From Mastigias papua (lineage: Eukaryota > Cnidaria > Scyphozoa > Rhizostomeae > Mastigiidae), in assembly GCA_964019165.1 (NCBI GenBank), contig OZ025269.1:11381614-11445613 (forward strand): a DNA stretch of 64,000 bases, written 5' to 3'. Below, in pieces: positions 36,101 to 48,662 of this stretch (position 1 is its first letter; each line of letters begins with the position of its first letter). Under the pieces are notes generated by a model. It was not told where the DNA came from, did no database searches, and worked only from the letters and a program-made list of their open reading frames with translations. The translations under genes and the position numbers were made by a program.

Positions 36101-38829
36101 AGTCTGAATTGGGCCTACTCTGCACTATGTCTATCTCTGAGTGCATAATAATTTAAAAAGGAGCTTGTAAGCAAATGGGCAACTTTGTTTAACTATCAAG
36201 TGGTCACATATTTTCCGAACATTTGGTTTACAAAAGTGTCCAATATTCGAGGCAGTTATCAGCAATAGTGTTACTAAATCTGAAGCGCCACCGCTCTAAA
36301 ATTTCGGGATAAAGCACAGTGTCGTTTTTTCTTTTCGGAATTGTCTTGTAAATTTGTAGCTGATTTATCTTTAAAATATAAATAGCAAATATAAATGAAA
36401 CTATATACAATGAAATATCTACGTGAGACTTTGCTAAGAAACATTCTGAAGCTGATTTTCAAGACCTTCTATGAAAGATATGCAGAACAAAGATACAGCT
36501 CATATAGCAGAAAAAGTATATAAACCAACTGGGAACTTTCCTTCTTAGAGAAGTAGTTGCTCAGAACCAAATACGGAGTGTGCCCGTTTAACATCTCTTA
36601 AAAGGTGCATATAAGGAACATCCTTCAACCCTGCTAATGCCATATGACTGATCTTTTATGGGATTTAATGAATAACTGGAAACGTTTCTAGGCCTTAGTG
36701 ACAACGCTTGACTCTGTCATATCACTGCCATATAATTGACGCTAACAACTAACATTACTGTAACAAATCCTTAATCTCCTGAAGCAGATAATAGTTATAG
36801 TAGCACAAATTTGTCGTTACCATCATTGCTTAGCCATTGTTATGAATGAATAAATCACAATAAATTTCCTATATTCAGTCACTCCCAAAGATCTGATTTA
36901 AGTTACTTTACTAATTGTTGGTTCAAGATGACAAAGAATTCTTCAAAGCTTACCATCATACAGGTAGGCTATTTCACCTTGCAACACAACATACTCTGTT
37001 GAAGCTGAAAGTGAAGTGAAGCCACAAAATCACAAAAATACACAGGGACGATTGCAAGCTTCCCAACTATAGGCCCTCTTTCACCAGCACAATCATCCAT
37101 CAAGACAGGAACCCCTTATCCAGTATACAGGGGGGCACTGGTCAGAAATATGCGGGAGTGGACAGGTGATCAGTAGGTTGCTCGCAACTTCAAACAGGAT
37201 GCTCCCTCTGAAGTGCTGAAGTGTCTCTTTTTAAAAGATATTGCAAAGAGTACAATGATGAAAAAATGTTTCTTACAGTGCGCTTTTTAAGTCCGCTTAG
37301 ATTGCAAACGTTGCAAGTAATGAGGAAGTAATAGGAAACATAACCCAGCCCCTACAGGCTCATTTCTTTCATCGATTTTGAGCGAACTAAAAAATAGACC
37401 TGCGAAACACAAGTTGCATATATTATCTACCAATGTTGTTTGTCTGTTCGCGAATAATTCTCGAGCATTTGGCTTGTCAGCCTTAAAGATCCGAGATTCT
37501 TGCAAGGGACCAGGGCTAGTATTCTTTAGTAATCTTGTCATTTTTGTAGCTATTCACTTGAACGTCCAGATCAATTTATGAAGCAAATATAATCACAACT
37601 TTAATTTATTTTTGTTACGTAACAATATGCAAAAATTATCTCTATATTAACAAATTTCCATTTCAACTAGCATTATACGTTTTACTTTTCCTTCGTGTTG
37701 CTATTCTAGCCTTCATGCTACTTCAAGGAGTAAACTAAGAAATTTTTATAAATTCGCAGTTTTTTCAAAATTTATGCTGATTTCGTTTTCGGTCACTGGT
37801 GTTTTCAGCCAATTATTTACAAGGATGCCGTAAAATATAACACAAATTTCACTTATGTAGGTAGCCTCATACCCAACAGTGAGTTTGCATAAAACCCCAA
37901 CATATGCACTTCCTTTGTTTTTCTCATAAATTTAAAAATTCGAAATCTATTCTCACTGAGGAGGTTGCCAAAAGGCAACGAAAATCATGTGAAAAAGTAG
38001 AGACAGAGTAAGTGTGTTTTTTAATTATGGATGTTTAATGTAAACTCGATGTGCATATTAAAATACCTAAATAGAACTTGTGTGGATTTCTTTTGCAATT
38101 AAACCGAGAATTAAACGATGGATGCGGTAGAAATTAAACATAGCAAGCTACCATGAATCGAGCAGCACTAAAGCTCAATGCTACCCAAAGGTTATTAAAT
38201 TTTAATATATATCATTAGTACACAAGTCAATGTGTGCAAATTGCCATAACCAACTGTCGATAAACCGATAAACTCTGTTTATTAATCAACATTTTCCCCA
38301 ATCACAGATCCACAGTTTCAAAATGCAAATGCACAAAATGAGTTAGACCCCTACTTATTTTAGGCCCTGTGTTTCATATTGCAAGTTTTATTATCTAATC
38401 TCTGACAGACAAATCTGTAACACCATTTAATTTACTGGTTAGCACTACTTCCAATGGATATAACGGTCTGTGTTTTCAGAAATGACACAACAACGCATCT
38501 TGTCTTATTTCCAAATTTCCATTCGAATTCATTATTAAAGCTTTGCAAATTGCAATATTCACATCAGTAGCACATCTATACGTTATGTATTGTCTATTGA
38601 TGTTACTTATTACCTACCCCAAATTTTGACTGTATTGCTCAGAATCTGCATCATCCACACCATTTCCTATCATTTGTTCACATTGACAATCATTTGAGAT
38701 CTCCCACGAAAGGTATTTCGTGAGAGATCTATCGACAGAGCCAGGGACAGATCTAGTCTAAAATTTGACCGTTGCAATTACTTGCAAAGTTCAGCCACAC
38801 CCATTATATAAATAAACATACGTACAAAC

Positions 38830-38841
<12 letters not shown>
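36101..38841. other. AT-rich stretch with one strong hairpin
   Basis: The hairpin at 38697-38730 pairs AGATCTCCCACGAAA with TTTCGTGAGAGATCT (14 of 15 bp) across a GGTA loop. No genes recognised. Confidence 0.5.

Positions 38842-38919
<78 letters not shown>
38842..38919. repeat. (TA)n microsatellite
   Basis: About 78 bp of TA repeat, preceded by TACATACATA. Confidence 0.95.
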
Positions 38920-40135
<1,216 letters not shown>

Positions 40136-41684
40136 TTGAAAGGACAGCTGACAAAAATGTGATGCTACAAATGTCATTATTTTCTCAAATATTCTCAGAT
40201 GTATTACTAGGCAGGAAAAAAACATCAACAGCACCTGTCAATGGAAACACTTTTAGTTTCATTGCATGCTAAATCTAACATTGCAGTATTGATAAGTACA
40301 GGGTTAAAATAATCTTGATCAGAGCAATATTAATTAACTTGACTCAGGGAAGCATAGTGATCTCTCTTAGAAAGAATGATCAGTTTTTAAGATAATAAAA
40401 AGACATTGATTCAAAAGGAAAAGTTGTAGTTTGTCAGGACACCCTTCTATTTTCTGTATTGGCAAGATGGTGAATCTGAACATGCAGGATAGAGAGCTTG
40501 TATTCTTTTAAAAGCCAATTTGAAGTTAGGATTCAATTTGTAATTAAAGAATGCTAGAGAGTGGTAACAGAAAATAGAAAGTGTGAGAATTTAAAGTTTA
40601 TTGCATTTAATGTTCCCTCAGCAATAGCCCCTACTTCTTCCTGCCCCTGCTTCACACAATCCTAAATCAGCACCTCTCAAGCACACAGCAAATGCATTTT
40701 TCAAGCTTTTATTACCATCAGCTATGTGTTGCTGTATAATAGCTGGATGTTTAGTTTAAAACGATGAATTGTAGATTGATGCCTGTATGAGATCTTAACT
40801 AAGTGGGCAATTTTCCATTGCCAACCACTGCAACAGAAATTGAATTATAAGCAATTATGCAATAAACTTCTGCCATAGTTATGTAGATAAGAAGTTAAAT
40901 AGTACTGATGAATAGAAGCACACTACAAAGGTACAAGACCCAATTTAACACTTTACATAGATTTGGCTATAATTATGCTGCAACCTGACTTGCAATGAGA
41001 CACTACTTCAAAATTCTTTTTAGACAGATAAGCTCAGAAATGCAGTCTACCACAAATTGAATAGGAAAACATAGCACTTTTTAGATTAGCACAAAGAAAT
41101 TAAACACACTTTTGCATTGAGAGTATACCTGAAGTTAATACCAACAATGGCACTGACAGTTGAGATAGTAGTAAATAAATTTTTCAAATCAAATAATAAA
41201 AGTATTAGAAATACTATCAGACCATTTACTTGTAGGATCAAGCTAAACCTCGAGTGAATCACAAGAGTCAAATACATTGCTAAACCAAAGTTATATACTT
41301 TATATGATTTAGTAGATCTTTCTTAATACTTAAATCCATTGTGAAGGTGCTACCAAAGGAAGTAGCTTTTTGCACTGGGTGTATTGTGGCAGGAAACCAT
41401 ATCAGATCCTATACTTAAATGCAGACAACCAGCAATAGTACTTGAGGATGTAGTTACTCCCAAAAGTTCCTGATGCATTTTGCTTATGTACAAAAAAGTT
41501 ATTGCTTAGATTCATTTGGATAAAACTAGGGTGAAGTAATAATTGAGCTAGCAATACCAAAGACAGTCAAAATTGCTAATGAAAGGCATTGAACATCAAA
41601 CCTTAGAGCGATTAACAGTTTTGTTCAAATTGCTGACATTAGTAAGGATGAAAGTATTAAATAAAATAGAATCTTAACACATAC
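40136..41684. other. AT-rich stretch
   Basis: A hydrophobic minus-strand frame around 41125-41232 (GLIVFLILLLFDLKNLF) has AG and GT-like borders but does not match the phase of the candidate exon at 41685-41800. Otherwise nothing recognised. Confidence 0.4.
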
Positions 41685-41800
41685 TTGACAGGCTTGTGAT
41701 TTTCTGATCTTAACGTTTCTAACACTCCTGGAACTACGGCATTGAGGAATGACTGCCTACTAAATCGGGCCAACTGTGGTGTCAAAATGAAGTCAACCAT
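41685..41800 (-). CDS. Possible first coding exon, unknown protein
   Basis: Minus-strand ATG in good context (AAGATGG) opens 38 codons plus 2 nt before the donor CAA|GTATGT. The peptide starts MVDFILTPQLARFSRQSF and continues LNAVVPGVLETLRSENHKPV, a plausible folded-protein sequence. The frame also extends upstream to further methionines, which I consider less likely. ATTGG/CCAAT-type boxes lie upstream on this strand near 42001, 42084 and 42236, compatible with a promoter. No second exon is established. Confidence 0.3.
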
Positions 41801-42483
41801 CTTGTATAATAGGAAACAATTTATATTGATAAGTCTTGATCTTAGGTGGTTTTCAACCGTTGTATATTTCTTCAGAAATTTTTGTTGATAGATCGGAGTT
41901 ACAGCGAGCAGCCATTTTACAAGAATGTGAAACCATTTTGTAGTGAGCCTCGTTATAAGATTTCGCGCCAGAACTTTCGCAACTTCATTTGAGTTTATGA
42001 TTGGTGGAGGAGCAAAATTTGAAATTGTAAAGTTGCTCACTGTAGCTCGCGCCAAAACTTGGATGTAAATACGAAGTTCTGATTGGTAAAGAGCTAGAAT
42101 TGGAACTGAACAAGTTGCTTAACGTGGCCCCCGCCACAGAAAAAGCCGATTTGGATTACAGTGGCTCTCGCCAGCTTTTGAATATGAATTTCTTGTAAAC
42201 TTACTGGTTGTTCTACCCGACAATACTACATCTGATTGGTTCAAAATTGAAAATTAATCGATTCGGTTAATCATTCCATGACAAGCTTCGGTACGAAGAG
42301 GAAGGGAACTAATGACTCCAAAGCATTGATATCCCTACTTTCATTCGGCATGTTGGTACTGAAAGTAGATCAAATAAATATGGTACTTGAAATCTGACCA
42401 TGGTTTAAGCGATGCTCGCAACCCCCTAGATCCGTCCCTGAGAGCTGATTACCACTAGAGTTTTTCACAAATATTACTTGTAT

Positions 42484-42964
42484 TGTTATAATACTAGTTG
42501 TATTTTTTTCTTTGATTTCATCATGTTAAGTAACGATGGTTCTCTGTTCCTATGTGTTCCGTTTTCTGTCGCCCCGTCATCATAATTCTAAGTGTAGCAT
42601 CATCATCATCTCCCACAGTTACTGTCATCATGTTGCTTTACTTGTCTGTGACGTATTGTCTAATCTTCGTATACTGTTGTTTGTTGTGTTGTGTTACCAT
42701 GCCATTGCATTGCCCCCTTAGTCCGTCATATGTTATAATTATTTTTTTACGTCATGTGTGTTAATATAAATAAAGTATTTAATGTTCTGTGTAGTCAGTC
42801 GTTATGTGAAGTCGTCGTTAACAGTTGTCACGAGTTACAGTCAAAGTCGTCGGTCGTGTTTAGAGTTTTCGTGTTGCCGGTTTGGAATTTATTAAGTATT
42901 GCCGTGCTGGAATTCGTTCCTTTATTACTAGTTTTGTATTAGAGTGGAAACATTTATCGTTACA
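42484..42964 (+). mobile_element. Possible solo LTR
   Basis: A 481-bp segment beginning TGTTATAATACTAG and ending CGTTACA. It has an AATAAA signal (about 42768) followed by a GT- and CpG-rich downstream part (repeated GTCGT), unlike the surrounding DNA. That pattern fits U3-R-U5. No target duplication was found at these borders, so the exact ends are uncertain. Confidence 0.3.
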
Positions 42965-44182
42965 AAGAGACTTGTTTATTTGTGTTGCGTCATTTTCTAT
43001 TTGTTAACCCGTAAAACCCCAGTTATTTTACAGTATTAACTGATAAAGTTCTAGCTTATGCCTAAGACAGAGATTCCATTGTAAGTAGGACCCCAACTTT
43101 GTTTCCCCAGTTTTCAACATCTGTTTACTCTTAGCTCACCACAAGATGCAGGCTATTTAATTGCACTAATTGCAGCAGTAGAATATTCAGCTGATAAATC
43201 AGATTGTGATTTTGCGTTCAATCCTTATGATGTTATTTACGTACACTTGAATTTATGCACCTACGTCCCGTTCTATTCGTAAAAGCCACATCATAGCGCC
43301 GACGCTATATGCATTGTCTATTTTAGCATCAGGGTGTGCAGGTTTAAAATTCAAGCCTAAAAGGACACAAATTCAAGCCCTGATTAGCCAAGTCATCATG
43401 GAGGAGCTAATGTGCTTTTGTTTTGAATCACAGTGGTGTCTGTTTATCTGCTTCAATATACATACGTTTTATTATGGCAGGGTGCTCTATTGGGTATTCA
43501 GCTAATTATGGTAACTGTCATGTATCTGTTCAATAGCTGGTGATACAGCAGGTGCACTGATATACTGCAGCATTGACTATACTGAGTGGGCCTTCACCTC
43601 ACATTCAATTGCTGATTGAGCAGGAAAGTGCTATTGCATATACACTTGAATAGTCTATGTTTTTAGCCCGTGTAATAAACCGACAAATGTACGTAGTTTT
43701 TCATTTGAATTTCATCTGCACTGCGTGAAGCACTTCTGATCGACAATACTAAAGTTCATGGACATTAATCATGGCAAGTGACATTATGTTTTTACTTTTT
43801 TAGAAATTGAGTACAAAAATTTGAAACTTTTAGATTCAGATAGTTAGATTCCTATCTAAGTTGGTAGAAAGTTCTTGGCTTGCACTTTTGCTTAGAATTG
43901 CTATTTAAAGCCATAATCATTCAACTTCAAATGTTTCACAAGTTACTTCCTAGCTTATTTGAACGAGTTTCCTTAACATTTTGTCATTTTGAAGCTGAAT
44001 CTTATTTCGTGTCAAACGAGCTTGCTTTCTTCGTAATAAATCTATCACTCTCCAAGAGATCGTATTCATATGTGCAAATAATTCTTTGTCCATACGGTTG
44101 GTCCATATTTACATCTACCAGATATTGTGGGCTTTTTATATAGCAAATTCCGTCCGTGATTTCGCGTGGTTGTGCTTTCTAG
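42965..44182. other. Upstream flank of EF-hand gene 2
   Basis: The missing first exon of EF-hand gene 2 may lie here; I could not identify it. Confidence 0.5.
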
Positions 44183-47100
44183 GTTGAGCCACACAGACCA
44201 AAGTTGTCAGAGGAACAATTAAGAGGTAATGTTACTTTCAAAACAGTAACAGTTCATTTTCCTAGGTTTCCTTCTAGATTAGTTGTTCTCAATTGGGGTC
44301 CACATGGACCACCAAGGTTAATGATATTTTTTTAACTCAAACCCAGCTTGCACTCCCATATGTTGACTGGTGGGTACTTCAATCGAATTTCTCAAATCAT
44401 ATAATATCGCTTTGTCTTTCGTGTGTAGTGAGGAACGTTTTATATTTTTCAGAGTTTCACGATGCATTCTGTGTGTTTGACAAGAAACATAAAGGACATA
44501 TTGGAAACAGTGACATAAAACTTTTAATGAGATCATTAGGCTTTAATCCAACTGAAACTGAGGTTGAAAATATGTGCATGAAAGTGGATTATGACGGTAA
44601 TTATCAACTACCTCGAATTCAAACTCAAATTCTCGGTGTTTGCAAATAAATGAAGAGTATCATCTCGTAATGATAAAATCGTGTTTCGATGTATCGTGTT
44701 TCTTTACTCTTGATCTTGCTACTTCTTGCCAGCTCGTGCCCAATGACTAGCCGTTATGAAGTTATGCAGCCAATAACAGCTATTACTCTCACAAAAATGG
44801 AGCAGCTATTGTTACTCAGTAGCAAATAAATGCCTTTCAAGGTATGCAAAAGCATACACTTCAGGAAATGTATATAAGAAGTTATTGATTTTACAGCACA
44901 GTAACATCGTTAGTGGGCAAATGTTCACTTTATAATAGCATGAGTAAATGACAGCTTTCATTTTGAGACTCGCATGTGTCCTTAAGACACGATTCTGAGC
45001 TATAAATTTAATGAAAACTCTATCTTGGTATGCATATTGCTATATCACAAGAGAAGCCTTTCAGCGAAAAATTTTCCATGCTGCAATTCATTAAATATAT
45101 TACAGTAAGCATAAAGTAATTACCAAATGCTGCTGCCATGTCTTCTTAAGAAAAAACAATGTCAATACAGGTGCCCAACTACAGGATGGGTCCTACAGGT
45201 GTGGACCCTTACTTTTTCCCTAAAAGATGTAAAACTGCAATTTTTCTTGAAGAATTCTGAAAATGTTTAATGTATTTTTATTAAATTGAGCTGTTTATAA
45301 CCTTTGTTACACATGAAAGTAAAGAAATCCCGAAACTTCCCGTACGAATCCTTTATTTCTTAATCTGAAAAATATTATTTCAGATATATTCTCTTTAGAA
45401 GGCTATTTAGTGTGCTCTTTCTTGTTGGTTATTCCCCTGCCCTCAAAAATTCCTAGTTGCACGCCTGCAATAATTTGGCGAAATTTTTCTGCTTCGTGTA
45501 TCATAACAGTACATAGAATTGACTAACACTGAAGATGCCACGAAGGAGTTAGGCAGTCATTCTCATTAAAGCTTCTGTTGCATGAAGCTAGAAGGTAGGA
45601 TCACTGAACTTAAAACAATTAGGACTGCAGGTTAATTGCTTGACATGATCTTAATGAAAGTAATTTTTATTACGTTTTAGCCATTTTCCAATTTAACTAC
45701 AAACTTGCTGTCTTTAACTGACATTCCATACTATTTCATAGGAAATGGAAAAGTTGACTTCAACGAGTTTATCGACCTCATGCTTGAGCTAGAGAACCCC
45801 GAGCTGGACCAGCAAAGTTATCTGGATGCTTTTAGGGCATTCGATAATACAAACAGAGGATATATTAACTCAGCATTGATAAAAGAAATACTCCTTGACG
45901 TAATGGGACAAAGGGAGAAAGAAATTCAACACATCATCAACGTTTTTCATCTAGATAGAGAAAGGAAGGTTTCATATGAAGGTAAGCTAATGCAAATATG
46001 ATAAACTTACAACAGACATGATTAGTGACAAAATTACACCAGAGAGAATAGTTGAAACCTTGTGGTTTGTATAGTCAAATTACTACTCAGTATGTGTGAA
46101 ACTGACGGTTTTTCAGCAATGGAGTATCTTGTTTACATTTTCATATATTATGAGCAGAATATTGATATGGTAGGCCTGGTGGGTCAACTCTCATTGTCAA
46201 GTGTAAGCACCCACGTCTGAGGTTCTAGAAAATAGACCTTAAAAATAAACTTTTCCTATATTTTTTGGTGATTTTTCTCAAAAACACCCCTTTTTCAAAC
46301 TTGTACGTTCTAGGTTTGGCATGGAATTGAACCCCTTTCTCGGAGATTTTAAAGACACGGGTGCTTACACTTGACAATAAGAGCTGGCCCACCGGGGTGG
46401 TAGGATTCTGGCTGGGTTCATTGCTTTGCTATCAATAATTAATGCCACAGCCGTAATGGGGTAATATCACAATATTACTTTTTTAAATATCACTTACGAA
46501 TTTAAAGAACGACATTGTACTTAGTTTGCACCATAAACAGCAGGAAAAGACACTGGGTCATCTGGTCCCAATTTCCAATGGTCCTTAATATTCAATATAT
46601 CTACAAGATAATCAAAGGTCATCTCACATTAGATGTCACGTCTTTTACAGGAAGTAGAGATGTATAATTGGACAGTTTTAAATGTCCAACATAAATAAAT
46701 ATAAATCTATAGAATAGACAATTACAGATGTCCAATAATTCTTGACAGCTAATGTGAGATGAGTTTTTAAAACTATTAATCAAAACAACAAAGAATGAAA
46801 AGAACACATTACCTTCATGCATTGCAAAAACTAAGTTAGATATTGTCATACTAAAACTTTGTAAATAGTAGATACTGGCTCCTTGAACAGCTCTGATTAT
46901 TGAATTCAGTAGGTTTGGGACCATGCAAATAAACCTGCCTGGGTACTAGCCACTTACTATTACTGTAGCTATACTGTAAGTGAAGATGTAACCACCCGAG
47001 CTGCTTATTCACAGAATCAATGTAAAGAATGCCTCTAATGTTTATAGAAATGGTGATAAAAAGAGTAACAGAGATTCCAAAAGGTTTCTTTGACTGGGGA

Positions 47101-48662
47101 AATACCCATGCGAAAGATTTATATGTGTAAGACTGATAGCTATAGTTGGTTTTAGAAACTCTGAAGGGGAAATTTGAATGAAGGAATTATTATGAGCTTT
47201 AAAACTAAAAAGTGATTTGTAAACTGAGGGGCCATAACATTGCTACAATGATTTCCATGGTTGCCCTGAATGCAAAAGGGTTTAATGTTTTTAAATGAGT
47301 AACATGTTGTTGTTGCTATTGTTGTTGTTATTGTTGTTGCTATTGTTGTTGCTTACTTTAGTTTGAATAGGCTGTTATATCTAGCATTTTCAGCTAATTT
47401 AGGCCTACTGTGCATACCGCATCCAGGCATGGGACCCCTAGTTTGACGTCCCTTCCGAAGGATGGCGGAGTGAATTGCTTTGGTCATTTATTTGGAAATT
47501 CGCCCATCAAGTTACTTATCTAACACAGCCAAGCTTAACTTCAACTAGCTAACGGACGCTGGTCTGACTGCTTGGCCACTCACCTCACTTATTTAAATCA
47601 TTCAAATTTCTGCTAGCTTCGAAAGCAAAAAGTATGTTTAAAGTTCAGGCTAATATCAACTCCATTTTGCGTTCTATACGCATATATCATGTTATGTGTT
47701 CACGTGTCTGTGGATAAAATAGCCAAAGTTCTAGCTTTGTGGATATAAATTCTTCTCCATAACCTATTGCGTAAGTTTATCTCATATGGAAAGTGATGTA
47801 ATACTCATGGGTTGATTTCTTGAAACAGTCTTATACAAATATTCGCTCGCTTTTTCTCCATTCGTTGGGTATTCCTATTCAGATAGGCATTAAATATCTC
47901 CTCTGCGCACCTTTAAACCATGATGTATCGGTAAATCTGCAACACATAATCAGTGCATGGCATTGTTTTGCATAACTCTTGAATTTGATGTGCAGATTAA
48001 CATGTCTATGCATATCTGGGAATAGGATAATCAACATGAGCGGGAAGAAGAATTTTGTCCCTGAGACCTAACTCATTTGTAAAAGTTACTTTCAAGACGT
48101 ACACCCTAAACATCCATGTTAACTTTGAACATAGGCTCACAGCTAGGGGGCTGCGTCCCCCCGCGCCCCCTTCTTCTACACCACTGGTTGCAAAAGTTTA
48201 AGTGTTAAGACTGGTCACGGCAAGATTCAACAGAAACCCCCCTATGAAACTTTTGCTGTAAGGATTACAAAGACAATTTATGCGACTTTGGCTTCTTAAT
48301 CCTCAATTGTTTGCAGTGATAAGCATACTTGAAATTGAAACTTCTTTAAGGTTTTTTTCGTTAGTAATAGGAGTACCTTAGATTCTTTGGTATTCAATAG
48401 GTAGGTTCTTAAAAACCTGCCTAAAATTAACAGAACCGTAATGAAATCGTCTTCATAATCGAGTTATCATCAGAATAGAATAGAGTTGGAATTGTCTGTG
48501 ACATGCTGAGAAAATTTCACAATGGTAACCCTTTTTCGTAGTCCTCATCTTCAAATGTAACTAAATCTTGAACCTTTAAGCTTGTTTCTACTTTCTCGCC
48601 TATTTCAGCAATTTTTCGTTCATTTTGTAGAGTTCAAATTAATGATAAGCTCAGCCCAATAA
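44183..48662 (+). CDS. Calmodulin-like EF-hand protein, gene 2
   Basis: Exons 44183-44225, 44453-44596, 45742-45981 and 48631-48662 (stop TAA at 48660-48662) have the same lengths and phases as gene 1 except for the last (32 against 29 nt). They encode 152 residues; the start exon is missing. By my count about 40 of 49 residues of the 144-nt exon and 60 of 79 of the 240-nt exon match gene 1. EF2 is canonical (DYDGNGKVDFNE). EF1 (DKKHKGHIGNSD), EF3 (DNTNRGYINSAL) and EF4 (around LDRERKVSYEE) are degenerate. The end is EEFKLMISSAQ. Role inferred as for gene 1. Intron 3 holds a MITE and a SINE that are absent from gene 1. Confidence 0.88.
46175..46396. mobile_element. MITE, 222 bp, 44-bp TIRs, intron 3 of EF-hand gene 2
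   Basis: Left end CCTGGTGGGTCAACTCTCAT; right end in reverse complement CCCGGTGGGCCAGCTCTTAT. Both continue with TTGTCAAGTGTAAGCACCC. The flanks are ATGGTAGG (46167-46174) and GTGGTAGG (46397-46404), a 7- or 8-bp target duplication. No coding capacity. The 8-bp duplication suggests a hAT- or P-type parent. Confidence 0.85.
47305..47590 (-). mobile_element. tRNA-derived SINE, family B, with (CAA)n tail
   Basis: On the minus strand it starts GGTGAGTGGCCAAGCAGTC and runs through CCATCCTTCGGAAGGGACGT, GGGGTCCCATGCCTGGATG and TAGATATAACAGCC. It ends in an AACAACAAC tail (47309-47351 on the + strand as TTGTTG repeats). The second copy at 54471 aligns along nearly its full length. It lies in intron 3 of EF-hand gene 2. 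Confidence 0.78.

Noticed and set aside
41657..42055. 132-codon minus-strand frame taken from its first methionine
   Set aside because: The upstream half overlaps promoter-like sequence and has no domain; the later start at 41800 with a downstream donor is more plausible.
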